Source: DATGZX01 sp035296965 (GTDB lineage Bacteria > Planctomycetota > Planctomycetia > Gemmatales > Gemmataceae). Taken from it: 45,487 nucleotides of DNA. Below, piece after piece: positions 1-7,300 of the stretch. Where the stretch lies: contig DATGZX010000345.1 in assembly GCA_035296965.1 (NCBI GenBank), forward strand, positions 1-45,487. Reading direction: 5' to 3'. Made by a program: the position numbers and the translations under genes. Position 1 is the first letter of the stretch. The number at the start of each line of letters is the position of its first letter. The notes beneath the pieces are model-generated. The model saw only the letters and a program-made list of their open reading frames with translations. It did not search any database and was not told where the DNA came from.

Positions 1-139
1 TGGCCCGGTCGTGCCCCTACCGCTGCCTCCCTGACCACGCACGACGCGCCCGCGCATGTTCTACTCCTCCGCGGCAGGCCTTTTCAGATACTTCGCCCCC
101 TAAGCGCTCCCGAGCCATAGGTACGCGCTAACAAATTAC

Positions 140-239
140 AACCCTCCTTCAGCCAATCCCAATGCGGGCTTTTGCACCTTGGGCACCCATGTGGCTCGAC
201 GCTGGCGTCGCGTGGCAGCCATTCGTGGCTCGCTCTACA
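140..239 (-). pseudogene. possible remnant of a small zinc-ribbon protein
   Basis: Read on the minus strand, this stretch encodes a segment with SHEWLPR followed by CPRCKSPHWD. This resembles the small planctomycete and archaeal zinc-ribbon proteins that have a CxxCG-x-W-x-PR knuckle followed by a CPRCKSPYW knuckle. The first knuckle keeps only one cysteine (GCRASHEW), so one metal ligand is missing, and I see no convincing start codon or ribosome-binding site. I therefore call it a decayed fragment. The likeness is from memory and could be chance, because the segment also reads as part of a longer GC-rich shadow frame. Nothing else in positions 1-345 looks like a gene. Confidence 0.25.
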
Positions 240-345
240 ACCCGCGGTGCTCGTCCAAGGTGACTGCCGTGTTCGCCGTCGCGGTGCTGAATGTGCGATT
301 CGATCTCCAGTAAGCGCGAAAACGACGATTCCCCTGCTACTCCCC

Positions 346-373
346 TTGAATCTGTACGTATGTACATTATACT
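346..373 (+). promoter_or_regulatory. candidate sigma70-type promoter with overlapping dyad
   Basis: TTGAAT (346-351) and TATACT (368-373) are separated by 16 bases in a locally AT-rich patch, about 90 bases before the first plus-strand gene. The spacer holds a short dyad, TGTAC-N4-GTACA (353-366), which would place a repressor between the -35 and -10 boxes. The hexamers and spacing are seen directly; promoter activity and repression are inferred. Confidence 0.4.
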
Positions 374-461
374 GCCTCCAGTCTGCCCGCGTCGGCCGCA
401 GCTGGCGTGATTGGAAGCAGGCGGTCATGGATGCGTCGCTTCTTGCCATGGATTGCTCGCC

Positions 462-878
462 ATGCCATCGTCCGACCTCCGCAAACTGCTCGGCGCTAAG
501 GCGACCGAGATTCTCCTCACCCTCATCGACTCCGGTCAACCGTTGCCGCAGGGCCTGTACGAGAGCGCCGAGAATTGCGACTTCGCCGTTTATGTTTACG
601 CCGGCCCGCGCGGCCAGGCACAGCCCACGCCTGACAAGCCGGCCGGCGCGCTTGCTTGTCCGCCGGAGGGCCCGGGCGAAACGCTAAGCCCCATCGAGCG
701 CGATATCCTGGAGGCCCTGCGCAACAGCACTCTCACGGCCCGGACGCTCGCCAACAAAGCCGGCTACCGTTTCAACAGCTATTTCCGCGCCATCCTTTCC
801 GGCCTGGTGCGCCGCGGCTACCTCGTGGTCACCACGCAAGGGTATTGCCGGGCTCCATCTGTCCAGGATGGATCGTAG
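462..878 (+). CDS. small protein with C-terminal winged-helix-like region
   Basis: The protein has 138 residues. The last 65 (from about LSPIERDILEALRNS to the end) read as a helix-turn-helix with a wing: a helix, a TARTLANKAGY recognition region and a strand pair around GYLVVTTQGY. This suggests DNA binding. The N-terminal half is helical and then proline-rich and disordered. I chose the ATG at 462 because the protein-like sequence starts there; an in-frame ATG at 411 would add 17 residues of poor composition. It stands before the phage-like genes on the same strand and could be their regulator, but it is separated from them by repeats. I do not recognise a named family. Confidence 0.5.
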   Translation: MPSSDLRKLLGAKATEILLTLIDSGQPLPQGLYESAENCDFAVYVYAGPRGQAQPTPDKPAGALACPPEGPGETLSPIERDILEALRNSTLTARTLANKAGYRFNSYFRAILSGLVRRGYLVVTTQGYCRAPSVQDGS

Positions 879-948
879 GCCGTTTCCTCGTTGCACTTGC
901 TCCCAAACTCCGTTTGGGGACGCCCTCCGCGTTCTCGCAGCAAATTTT

Positions 949-1039
949 CGTTTAACCGCGAGCCAGCGGCGAGCGCGTGTACAGTCAGGACACTGTTTTC
1001 CTTCTGTACACGCGCTCGCCGCTGGCTCGCGGTTAAACG
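949..1039. repeat. 91-bp hairpin repeat, complete copy
   Basis: Two 35-base arms (949-983 and 1005-1039) are exact reverse complements and flank a 21-base loop. The outer ends are CGTTTAACCGCGAGCC and its complement, and the inner ends are TGTACA. The same arms recur at 1083-1117 (one arm) and at 7301-7391 (a full hairpin whose loop matches this one in the opposite orientation). Arm length, perfect pairing and copy number fit a REP- or MITE-like dispersed element. No transposase is nearby. Confidence 0.85.
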
Positions 1040-1082
1040 AGGCGAACGCATCTCCGTGCGAGTTTGGACGCTGTTTTCCTTC

Positions 1083-1117
1083 TGTACACGCGCTCGCCGC
1101 TGGCTCGCGGTTAAACG
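1083..1117. repeat. half copy of the 91-bp hairpin repeat
   Basis: This single 35-base arm is identical to 1005-1039. It is preceded by the same CTGTTTTCCTTC segment that forms part of the loop in the complete copy, so the repeated unit extends left of the arm. The partner arm is absent. It looks like a partial duplication of the neighbouring hairpin. Confidence 0.8.
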
Positions 1118-1319
1118 AATTCTCCGTGACGGCGCGACCAATCCTCGCTCCCTGACCACCTGACAAGGCCCGCCTGTCCGACTGGCCTGGTGGCAAACCT
1201 GACAGCCTGACACGCACAATGCCAAGGGCCAAGGACTTTCATTCGTAGCCCGTTGTCCATGGTCGAGCGCGAGACGCTTAGTCGGCTCCGCGACAGACCA
1301 GGGACGAAGGACCATTCCC

Positions 1320-1526
1320 ATGACCACGCTCCCTCAGTACGTGGACGGCTGCGAAAGCTGTCCCGTGTGCCTGAGCGAGAAGCCTGCCCTCGAAGTGCGC
1401 TGGTGGCGTGAAGAGGGCATGGTTGCCCACCTCGACCTGCGCTGCGAGGACTGCTGCGCAAGTTGGACCATCAAGCTCAAGGTCGTGGGCTGCAGTGTGC
1501 CGCGTGTACCGGCACCTTGTCCCTAG
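1320..1526 (+). CDS. small cysteine-rich (zinc-ribbon-like) protein
   Basis: The protein has 68 residues. Cysteines are arranged as CESCPVC near the N terminus and CEDCC in the middle, compatible with one zinc-binding knuckle pair. A run of strands (LEVRWWREEG, HLDLRCEDC, WTIKLKVV) separates the pairs. GAAGGA lies eight bases before the ATG. The stop codon falls three bases before a palindromic repeat (1529-1585). Small CxxC proteins of this sort are common in phage early regions, and this one is the first gene of the phage-like run. The family is not recognised. Confidence 0.55.
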   Translation: MTTLPQYVDGCESCPVCLSEKPALEVRWWREEGMVAHLDLRCEDCCASWTIKLKVVGCSVPRVPAPCP

Positions 1527-1528
1527 CT

Positions 1529-1585
1529 GTAGGTCAGGTTTCCAACCTGACCGGACTGACCGGACAGATTGGAAATCCGTCCTAC
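1529..1585. repeat. hairpin repeat of the planctomycete WKSV type
   Basis: GTAGGTCAGGTTTCCAA (1529-1545) pairs with TTGGAAATCCGTCCTAC (1569-1585) with three mismatches. When translated, such repeats give the TDWKSV or FQSVR strings often seen at the ends of planctomycete gene models. It sits between two short genes and probably forms a hairpin in the transcript. Confidence 0.7.
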
Positions 1586-1629
1586 GCAACTGCCGAATCA
1601 AGCCAGTACCTTTCAACGAAAGGCCCCCG

Positions 1630-2088
1630 ATGCACTGTTCCCGATGTGAAGACCGTGGTTTCATTCCCTCGCCCGAGTGGGCTGAGTGGAATACGCGATT
1701 CGAGATTGCTCTTGGCGAGAACAACACGCCTGCCGCTGTGGTCAATGCCGCCGGCCGGCAGCCTGCCGGGCCCGAGGAAGTGCTCTGTTCCGAGTGCCAC
1801 GGCGCCTCCGTGCCCGGTCCCATGACGTTCTCGCAAGCGCTGCGCCACCTCAAGGCACTCGACGTCACCAATCCCGATGCCAGCGTGCAGGTCACGGAGG
1901 ACTTCCTGGGCCGGCGCACCGTTGTCGCCCAGGTGTGGAACGGCCGCGACTGGGTGCGGGCGGGCAGCTTGGCCGAGGCGGTCCGCCTGGTGCGCGACGC
2001 CAGGACCAGCTCGTGCCCCGGCAACCTGGCCGAGGCCGACGCGGCCGTACTGGAGGAGCAATTCGTCGATCTGGGAGGCGAAGGATGA
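1630..2088 (+). CDS. hypothetical protein with zinc-ribbon and small C-terminal domain
   Basis: The protein has 152 residues. It opens with MHCSRCEDRGFI and has a second pair, LCSECHG, about 50 residues on; together they form a likely four-cysteine zinc site. After this, residues about 65-152 form a small alpha/beta region (QVTEDFLGRRTVVAQVW then GSLAEAVRLVRDA). Start at 1630: the frame upstream is only the palindromic repeat, and AAAGG precedes this ATG. The last four bases, ATGA, overlap the next start, so the two are probably translationally coupled. No named family is recognised. Confidence 0.6.
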   Translation: MHCSRCEDRGFIPSPEWAEWNTRFEIALGENNTPAAVVNAAGRQPAGPEEVLCSECHGASVPGPMTFSQALRHLKALDVTNPDASVQVTEDFLGRRTVVAQVWNGRDWVRAGSLAEAVRLVRDARTSSCPGNLAEADAAVLEEQFVDLGGEG

Positions 2089-2444
2089 ATCCGCTGCTGG
2101 AGACCACGCCCGGCGAGCGCAGCGCCCAGGCGGAGGTGATCGAGCTGCGTGAATTGCGTGTCCGCTGCGCTTACCTCAGCGAAGCCTGTGAACGCAAGGA
2201 CCAGGCCCTGCGGCGCTCGGAGCAAGAAGCCCTGCACTACTGGCAAATGCACCTGGAGCTGCTGCACGATTCCGGCGGCCAATGGATCGAACTCCGGCAA
2301 GCGCGTCAGGATCTTGCAGCGCTTGTGGACTATGCGAAACAGGCGCTTCCGAACGCCTTGGTGCCGCATACGTGCCCGGCACGGGAACCATGCTGCGTCT
2401 GTCGAGTGCGTCGCATCGTGGAGCGCCGGGCCACAACCGCGTGA
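2085..2444 (+). CDS. hypothetical helical protein with C-terminal CxxC
   Basis: The protein has 119 residues and is mostly helical and charged, with probable coiled coil from about residue 15 to 90 (VIELRELRVRCAYLSEACE through LRQARQDLAALVDYAKQAL). The tail carries CPAREPCCVC, a possible small zinc knuckle. The start overlaps the previous stop (ATGA), with GGAGGCGAAGG just before it. The function is unknown; the position suggests an accessory protein of the phage-like replication group. Confidence 0.55.
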   Translation: MNPLLETTPGERSAQAEVIELRELRVRCAYLSEACERKDQALRRSEQEALHYWQMHLELLHDSGGQWIELRQARQDLAALVDYAKQALPNALVPHTCPAREPCCVCRVRRIVERRATTA

Positions 2445-2453
2445 TCTCTCAAC

Positions 2454-2585
2454 TGAGCAAAACCGATGATACTAGCCCGAAGCGTCAGCGAGGTTCTCGC
2501 TGACCTACCTGAGTCACCATGAGCAAAACCGCTGATACGAGCCCGAAGCGTCAGCGAGGTCCTCACTGACTTTCCTGAATCACCG
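2454..2585. repeat. two tandem 66-bp repeat units
   Basis: Units start at 2454 and 2520 with TGAGCAAAACCG and contain AGCCCGAAGCGTCAGCGAGG (2474-2493 and 2540-2559). A third unit begins at 2586 (TGAGCAAA) but diverges after a few bases. An inverted, imperfect copy of the core lies at 2626-2647. Translated, the core gives SPKRQRGS, a string familiar from spurious planctomycete ORFs. The array fills the gap before the next gene. Confidence 0.8.
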
Positions 2586-2681
2586 TGAGCAAAGGGCCAA
2601 TACCCAGGGGAAGTGTTCGCGGGATCCTCGCTCACGCTTCGGGCTAGTGTCAGCGGAAAATCAAAACCAAGGAGCAAAACC

Positions 2682-3455
2682 ATGAGCCGCATCCGTACCG
2701 TCAAACCCGAATTCTTCAAACACTATGGACTCTTCCAGCTCGAGGAGACGACCAAGCTACCCGTCCGGCTTGCCTTCGAGGGGCTTTGGCTGGAAGCCGA
2801 CCGCTCCGGACGATTCAAATGGCGGCCCGAAGAATTGAAAATCAGCATCTTGCCGTACGACCGGGTCGATTTCTCACTCGTCCTCGACACGCTGGCCCAG
2901 GCGGGGTTCCTGGAGCGCTACGAGGTCGATGGGAAGGTGTATGGCCGGATTCCCAGCTGGGCGGATCACCAGCGAATCAATAATCGCGAGCCTCTCTCCA
3001 AGCTCCCCCCCTCGCCCACCGAGGTTGCGGAGGAGGAAGCACGCACGCGCATGCACGTGCAAGCACTAGAGGAAAGGAAGGGAAAGGAAGAGGAAGGGGA
3101 AGGGAAAGGAAAGGACCGCGCCGCTGCTGTTGAAGAATGCAAGCATCCCCTTCCAGCGCCGCCTTCGGCGGAGGAATTGGCAAAGACCTGGTGCTCTTTC
3201 CTCACGCGGCGGAAGAATCGTTTGCCGGCCGACGACGAGAACGACAAGGCCGAGGAGTTCCGCGAACTCCTGCGCCTTGGCTTCGAGCCGGGGGAGCTGC
3301 TCAGGAGCGTCGAGGATGGCGGCCGCGATCGTGGGGAGCACTTCTGGCAATTCAAGGAGCGGCTGATGCAAAAGCAGAGCGTCACGGCCCTCAATTACGA
3401 AACCGCGTGGCAACGGGTGCAGCGCGTCAAAGCCGCGAGGTTCCGCCATGCCTGA
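2682..3455 (+). CDS. phage replication-type protein (winged-helix N terminus)
   Basis: The protein has 257 residues. The N-terminal 100 residues begin MSRIRTVKPEFF and continue with FEGLWLEADRSGRFKWRPEELK and a DYDRVDF-like segment. This is the typical head of phage replication proteins (O/DnaD-like) that open with an R-I-R-T-x-K-P-E-F-W motif. Residues about 130-145 are a Lys/Glu/Gly low-complexity linker encoded by an almost pure purine tract (3069-3115). The C-terminal part (EELAKTWCSFLTRRKN onwards) is helical. AAGGAG stands seven bases before the ATG. It probably acts in origin binding or helicase loading of the element; that role is inferred from family resemblance. Confidence 0.6.
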   Translation: MSRIRTVKPEFFKHYGLFQLEETTKLPVRLAFEGLWLEADRSGRFKWRPEELKISILPYDRVDFSLVLDTLAQAGFLERYEVDGKVYGRIPSWADHQRINNREPLSKLPPSPTEVAEEEARTRMHVQALEERKGKEEEGEGKGKDRAAAVEECKHPLPAPPSAEELAKTWCSFLTRRKNRLPADDENDKAEEFRELLRLGFEPGELLRSVEDGGRDRGEHFWQFKERLMQKQSVTALNYETAWQRVQRVKAARFRHA

Positions 3456-4131
3456 GTGGTTTGAAAGCTGGGTCGCTCGGCACGTGCAGGCTTTCGGGCT
3501 CTCGAACCAGGATTGCGATGCGATGATGTCCTGGTGCGATCGCTTCCTGGCTGCGGGCTATACGGCCCTTGAGTTGAACGCCGCCACGGATTACCTGATT
3601 GGCAATCCCGGCGACCTCGCCAATTCCTTTGTCGGCCGGGTGGTCGCTCACCTGACCGCCATCGAACGGCACATCCGGCTGGCCCGCTCGGTGAACTATC
3701 GCCGGGAAGTGGAGGCCAACTACCAGGAACAGCACCACGGCGACTTTGGCACCTGCGCGCGCTGCGGCGGCTCGGGCCGTGTGGTGGTGCCGCATTTGCT
3801 GTCCGTGGTGGACGATGTCTGGCGGCCGATGCAGGTGGCCCGCGGCGGCGCGAGCTATTACACGCAGGCGGTGCTCTGTTCCTGTGCCCTGGGACACTGG
3901 TTCGGCGAACGGACCGTCTTGATGGATCGGGACGGCAAGCAACAGCGCATGATGTCCTTGGAGCAGTACCAGGCCTTCAATCCGCACTGGCAAACGCAGC
4001 TCGCGAGACGAGAGCAGGAAGAACTGAGACTGGCGCGCATCAAGCTGCGCGACGACCAGCGCCGCTCCGACGCGACGCGCCTCGATGAGACGCTGGATCA
4101 ACTGCGCGTGCAGTTTGGACTCGCACGCTAG
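3448..4131 (+). CDS. hypothetical protein with central zinc-ribbon
   Basis: The protein has 227 residues and overlaps the preceding gene by eight bases. The N-terminal 85 residues are helical. A four-cysteine site follows: CARCGGSGR at about residue 102 and LCSCALGHW at about 143, resembling DnaJ-like or treble-clef knuckles. The C-terminal 60 residues are a long charged helix (LARREQEELRLARIKLRDDQ). Coupling to the replication-type protein suggests that the two work together, for example as an initiator and helper or loader pair, but no family is recognised. Confidence 0.55.
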   Translation: MPEWFESWVARHVQAFGLSNQDCDAMMSWCDRFLAAGYTALELNAATDYLIGNPGDLANSFVGRVVAHLTAIERHIRLARSVNYRREVEANYQEQHHGDFGTCARCGGSGRVVVPHLLSVVDDVWRPMQVARGGASYYTQAVLCSCALGHWFGERTVLMDRDGKQQRMMSLEQYQAFNPHWQTQLARREQEELRLARIKLRDDQRRSDATRLDETLDQLRVQFGLAR

Positions 4132-4142
4132 AAGCCCGTGTT

Positions 4143-4318
4143 GGGTGCCATGCTTTCGGGCCCAACCTACCGCTGGAGACTGCCAAGAGCCAAGGCCCGA
4201 AAGCATGCTGCAGTCGGCGAATAGTTCCCTTGCGTTGGGGCACGACATGCTTTCGCGGCCCCGACAAGTAAGCCTGATTGGGTTCAGGCCCAACCTGGGC
4301 CGCGAAAGCATGGCACCC
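4143..4318. repeat. double-hairpin repeat with GCTTTCG ends, copy 1
   Basis: The outer arms GGGTGCCATGCTTTCG (4143-4158) and its exact complement (4303-4318) bound the unit. Inside are an opposing CGAAAGCATG (about 4198-4207) and a CATGCTTTCG (about 4246-4255), so the unit is two hairpins in tandem with overall dyad symmetry. The same architecture recurs at 13392-13608. In spurious translations it gives the AKAWHPG strings known from Gemmata-type genomes. It separates the replication-type genes from the HTH/ParB/ABC-GNAT group. Confidence 0.85.
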
Positions 4319-4385
4319 AAGTTCACCCAAGTTCAATCATGTGGTGCTGATTCAACAACACAGAATTCCGGAGGAACCTTCACGT

Positions 4386-4949
4386 ATGAGCGCTGCCTTG
4401 ACGACTGGTCAGCTCGCCAACCTGATGGGCGTCACGACGAAGACCGTGATTGCCTGGATCGACAAGCTTTCGCTGCCGGCGTACCGTTTGCCGGGCAGCC
4501 GGGAGCGACGCATCCCCGTCCGCGATGCGTTGCAATTCGCCCGCGCCCACCGCCTCGATTGCGAGGCCCTCGCGCACCATGCCCGCCGCCAGGGCCTGAT
4601 CCCACTGTCGCCCAGCGTGCTGCTGGCGAGCGACAACCCCAGCCTGGTCATGCCGTTGTCAGCCGCCCGGCTGGAAGTTACCGTGGCCGGCAATCCGATC
4701 CAGTGCGGTCTGGTGATCGCGCACCATTTCTTCGACGCCGCCGTCATCGACGCCAGCCTGGGCATGGCGCATGTCCGCGACCTGGCCGCGTTGCTGGCCA
4801 CGGAGGCGCCCGACACGCTTCTGGCTCTGCTCGCCAACGAGGACGCCCAGGATCCGCCGCCGGGCTTCACCCTGTGCTGGCAGAAACCAGTCGATATGCA
4901 GATCGTGGCCAGCGCGATCTGGGCGTGCCTCAAGGAGAAATCTGGATGA
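4386..4949 (+). CDS. MerR/excisionase-like HTH protein with C-terminal domain
   Basis: The protein has 187 residues. Residues 5-55 (LTTGQLANLMGVTTKTVIAW, then LPAYRLPGSRERRIPVRDAL) are the standard MerR/excisionase-type winged helix: helix-turn-helix, a G-S-R-x-R-R wing and a following helix. Residues about 75-180 form an alternating beta/alpha domain (LLASDNPSL, ARLEVTVAGN, DAAVIDASLGMAHVRDL). These look like a receiver-type or Rossmann-like fold without an obvious phosphorylation signature. GGAGG lies 11 bases before the ATG. Its stop overlaps the next start by ATGA, placing it at the head of the ParB/ABC-GNAT unit, where it could regulate or recognise element DNA. Confidence 0.65.
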   Translation: MSAALTTGQLANLMGVTTKTVIAWIDKLSLPAYRLPGSRERRIPVRDALQFARAHRLDCEALAHHARRQGLIPLSPSVLLASDNPSLVMPLSAARLEVTVAGNPIQCGLVIAHHFFDAAVIDASLGMAHVRDLAALLATEAPDTLLALLANEDAQDPPPGFTLCWQKPVDMQIVASAIWACLKEKSG

Positions 4950-5497
4950 CCATCCGCGACCGCATTCGCGAGCTGCGCCGCGTTCGTGCAGCCGAGCTGT
5001 TGCCCGACCCCAAGAACTGGCGGACGCATCCCCAGGCACAACAAGATGCCTTGCGTGCCATGCTCGCGGAGGTGGGCTTCGCCGACGCCTTGCTCGCCCG
5101 CGAGATCGCCGGCGGCCGGCTGATGCTGATCGACGGCCACCTCCGCGCCGAAACCACACCCGACGCCCTGGTGCCGGTCCTGATCCTCGACGTGGACGAA
5201 GCCGAGGCCGCCAAGCTGCTGGCCACCATCGACCCCCTCGCCGCTCTCGCCGGCACCGACCGCGACAAGCTCGACGCCCTGCTGCACGATATCGACACCG
5301 GCAGCGCCGCCTTGCAAGACATGCTCGCCGGCCTCGCCCAGCAGCACGGCCTGCTCCTGGTGGAGCCCAAGACCGTTGCCGACGTCATCCCCGAACAGTT
5401 CTGCATCCTGATCGAGTGCAGCTCGGAGCAGCACCAGGACGAGCTGTTGCTGCGTTTCCAAGCGGAGGGCCTGACATGCCGCGCGTTACTATCGTGA
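4946..5497 (+). CDS. ParB-like nuclease-domain protein
   Basis: The protein has 183 residues. It opens with RAAELLPDPKNWRTHP and continues through a helix to RLMLIDGHLRAE at about residue 59. This matches the ParB/sulfiredoxin-like fold, in which a 'pNPR-x-H' strand is followed by a helix and a DGH-x-R-x-E motif. Then LVPVLILDVDEAEA gives the strand and switch to helices. There is no C-terminal ParB DNA-binding half, so this is the short phage type. Such proteins are often encoded next to terminases and DNA-modifying enzymes in phages. It overlaps its upstream neighbour by 4 bases and the ABC-GNAT gene by 22, showing a tightly packed operon. The activity (nuclease, CTPase or ATPase) is not settled by sequence. 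Confidence 0.75.
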   Translation: MTIRDRIRELRRVRAAELLPDPKNWRTHPQAQQDALRAMLAEVGFADALLAREIAGGRLMLIDGHLRAETTPDALVPVLILDVDEAEAAKLLATIDPLAALAGTDRDKLDALLHDIDTGSAALQDMLAGLAQQHGLLLVEPKTVADVIPEQFCILIECSSEQHQDELLLRFQAEGLTCRALLS

Positions 5498-6594
5498 GGG
5501 AATGCCCGGTGCAGCGCACGCCACGGGTCATGAAGATGGAAGGTCTGTTCGACTTGCCGCCCAGCCAGCGCAGCGGGCAACGCTGGGAGGTGGACTTCGA
5601 TCTGCCCGACGCCTGGAATGTCGGCCTGATCGTCGGCCCGAGCGGCTCAGGCAAGACGACCTGCGCTCGCGAGGTCTTTGGCGACAGCATCGTCTCCGGC
5701 TGGGATTGGCCGGCCGACGCCTCGCTTCTCGACGGCTTTCCCGCCGCCATGGGCATCAAGGAGATCGTCGAGTTGCTCAGCTCGGTCGGCTTCAGCTCGC
5801 CGCCGTCGTGGGTCAGACCCTACCACGTGCTCTCCAACGGCGAGCAATTCCGCGCCAACATGGCGCGCACGCTGGCCGAGAAGCCCCGGCTGGCGGTCGT
5901 GGACGAGTTCACTTCGGTGGTCGATCGCACTGTCGCCCAGATCGGCTCCGCGGCCTTGGTCAGGGCGGTACGCCGGCGCAACCAGAAGTTCGTTGCCGTG
6001 ACCTGCCATTACGATGTCATCGACTGGCTCGATCCTGATTGGGTGTTTCAGCCGCACACGGGCGCCGTCGAACGGAGGCGGCTTCGGCGTCGCCCCGCCA
6101 TCGAGCTGGAAATCGCCCGCGTGCGTCGTCAGGCGTGGCAGCTTTTCAAGGACCATCATTATCTGAGCGGAGCACTGCATCCTGCCGCTAGATGTTTTGT
6201 AGCGTTCGTTCGTGGTGCGCCCGCAGCCTTCTGCGCCGTGTTGCCTTTTCCGCACCCTCTCAGCTCCGGCTGGCGCGAGCATCGCACGGTCTGCCTGCCC
6301 GACTTCCAGGGCGTGGGCATTGGGAGCGCTCTCGCCGAATACGTCGCCGGCGTCTTCAAGGCGACCGGCAAACCCTACCGCAGCACGACCAGCCATCCGG
6401 GCTACGCCCAGCACCGGGCCCGCTCGCCGCTTTGGCGCATGATCCGCCGCCCTTCCCTGGCGGCGCGCTCGCAATCCAACCTGATGCAGCGGACGCGCAG
6501 CTCCAAGCGCATCAGCCACAGCTACGAGTACATCGGCCGGGCTAATCGCGACGACGCGCTAGCGTGGGGGATTCTTCGTTGCTTAAAAAGATGA
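5476..6594 (+). CDS. ABC-type ATPase fused to a GNAT/Mom-like domain
   Basis: The protein has 372 residues with two domains. The first is an ABC-type ATPase: Walker A GPSGSGKTT at about residue 54, a signature-like VLSNGEQFRANMAR at about 118 and Walker B LAVVDEFTS at about 139. It has no membrane segments. The second, from about residue 205, is a GNAT fold with FKDHHYLSGA at about 224 and LPDFQGVGIGSALAEYV at about 274, then the conserved TTSHPGYAQHRARSPLWRM. This architecture corresponds to the family described as an ABC-type ATPase fused to a predicted acetyltransferase (COG2401), whose GNAT part is akin to the phage Mu Mom DNA-modifying protein. Between a ParB-like gene and a terminase, a role in modifying DNA bases is plausible but inferred. 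Confidence 0.8.
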   Translation: MPRVTIVRECPVQRTPRVMKMEGLFDLPPSQRSGQRWEVDFDLPDAWNVGLIVGPSGSGKTTCAREVFGDSIVSGWDWPADASLLDGFPAAMGIKEIVELLSSVGFSSPPSWVRPYHVLSNGEQFRANMARTLAEKPRLAVVDEFTSVVDRTVAQIGSAALVRAVRRRNQKFVAVTCHYDVIDWLDPDWVFQPHTGAVERRRLRRRPAIELEIARVRRQAWQLFKDHHYLSGALHPAARCFVAFVRGAPAAFCAVLPFPHPLSSGWREHRTVCLPDFQGVGIGSALAEYVAGVFKATGKPYRSTTSHPGYAQHRARSPLWRMIRRPSLAARSQSNLMQRTRSSKRISHSYEYIGRANRDDALAWGILRCLKR

Positions 6595-6595
6595 A

Positions 6596-6624
6596 ATAGG
6601 TCCCCTGGGTCCTATGGGACCTAT
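6596..6624. terminator. hairpin after the ABC-GNAT gene
   Basis: ATAGGTCCC (6596-6604) and GGGACCTAT (6616-6624) pair perfectly around an 11-base loop, directly after the stop of the ABC-GNAT gene. There is no following T tract, so this may be a dispersed repeat as much as a terminator. The same string reads as the familiar HRSHRTQG spurious peptide of Gemmata-type genomes. Confidence 0.4.
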
Positions 6625-6682
6625 CGGTCGCGCAGCGCACCTTGGGCGAGGTTGTGTAACCGCTACGCGGTAGGAAGATAGC

Positions 6683-7147
6683 ATGGCAAGCCAGGGACGG
6701 CGCACCAAGCTGACGCCGCAATTGCTGGCGGAGATCACCAAACGCATCGCCGCGGGCAATGATCCCGCCGTGGCTGCACAGTCCGCCGGGATTGCGAACT
6801 CGACCTTCTATCGTTGGCTGGCGCGTGGCCGACGTGCCAGGCGCGGCCAGTTTCGCGCGTTCTACGAAGCAATCCGCAAGGCCGAGTCGGACGCTGAGGT
6901 GCAGGACCTGGCAATCATTCGCCAGGCGATGCTCGGCGGCCAGGTGCTCGAGCGCGTGACACGCACCAAGCGCGACGGCACCAAGGAAGTCGTGGAGAAA
7001 TTCGCCCGCGCCGACTGGACCGCCGCCGCCTGGCACGCCGAACGCAAACATGCGGAACGCTGGGGCAAAAAAGAGAGCGAAAAGATCGCCGCGCTCGCCA
7101 GGGAAATCGCCGTCCTGCGCCGGGAGCTAAGAGGGGTGAGGGAATAG
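6683..7147 (+). CDS. terminase small subunit-like HTH protein
   Basis: The protein has 154 residues. Residues 10-50 (LTPQLLAEITKRIAAGND, AAQSAGIANSTFYRWLARG) are a homeodomain-like helix-turn-helix of the kind found in phage small terminases and transposase heads. The central part includes VLERVTRTKRDGTKEVVEK, a strand pair common in small terminase-like proteins. The end, WGKKESEKIAALAREIAVLRREL, is a coiled coil suited to oligomerisation. A large terminase follows after a repeat-filled gap, which supports the assignment. It would recognise element DNA and load the packaging motor. Confidence 0.65.
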   Translation: MASQGRRTKLTPQLLAEITKRIAAGNDPAVAAQSAGIANSTFYRWLARGRRARRGQFRAFYEAIRKAESDAEVQDLAIIRQAMLGGQVLERVTRTKRDGTKEVVEKFARADWTAAAWHAERKHAERWGKKESEKIAALAREIAVLRRELRGVRE

Positions 7148-7248
7148 GGGCTAGGGACGAGGGACCAGGGGCGAGGGAGTTGGGGAGATGTGAGATGCGC
7201 AAGCGATGGTTTTCTCGCCCCTAGCCCCTCGTCCCTCACCCCTCCTAT
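7147..7248. repeat. G-run array and its inverted C-rich partner
   Basis: Six runs of three or four G (7147-7150, 7154-7156, 7161-7163, 7168-7171, 7175-7177, 7182-7185) with loops of three or four bases meet the usual G-quadruplex pattern. A complementary C-rich array lies at about 7216-7248, so the two could also pair as a long hairpin. Direct repeats of TGCGCAAGCGATG flank the second array. It lies between the small and large terminase genes. Confidence 0.7.
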
Positions 7249-7300
7249 GAGTTGCGCAAGCGATGTTCCTCTCGCTCCTCCCCCATGTCGTGCGGCGACT

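Larger units (their letters stand above)
879..1319. other. gene-free stretch filled with palindromic repeats
   Basis: No convincing gene is seen. The stretch holds one complete and one half copy of a hairpin repeat (described separately). The remainder, about 1120-1310, is short tract-like sequence before the ribosome-binding site GAAGGA of the next gene. Open frames that cross it are translations of the repeat. Confidence 0.6.

Noticed and set aside
940..1120. Possible CRISPR array because of repeated 35-mers
   Set aside because: The copies alternate in orientation as hairpins and there are no regular spacers or cas genes.
684..1327. Overlapping frames with FNREPAASACT and LTASQRRARVQ strings
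   Set aside because: These are translations of the 35-bp hairpin arms in several frames, not proteins.
5476..6594. ABC ATPase part read as a transporter subunit
   Set aside because: No permease or substrate-binding gene is near, no membrane segments are present, and the GNAT fusion with ParB and terminase neighbours points to DNA work.
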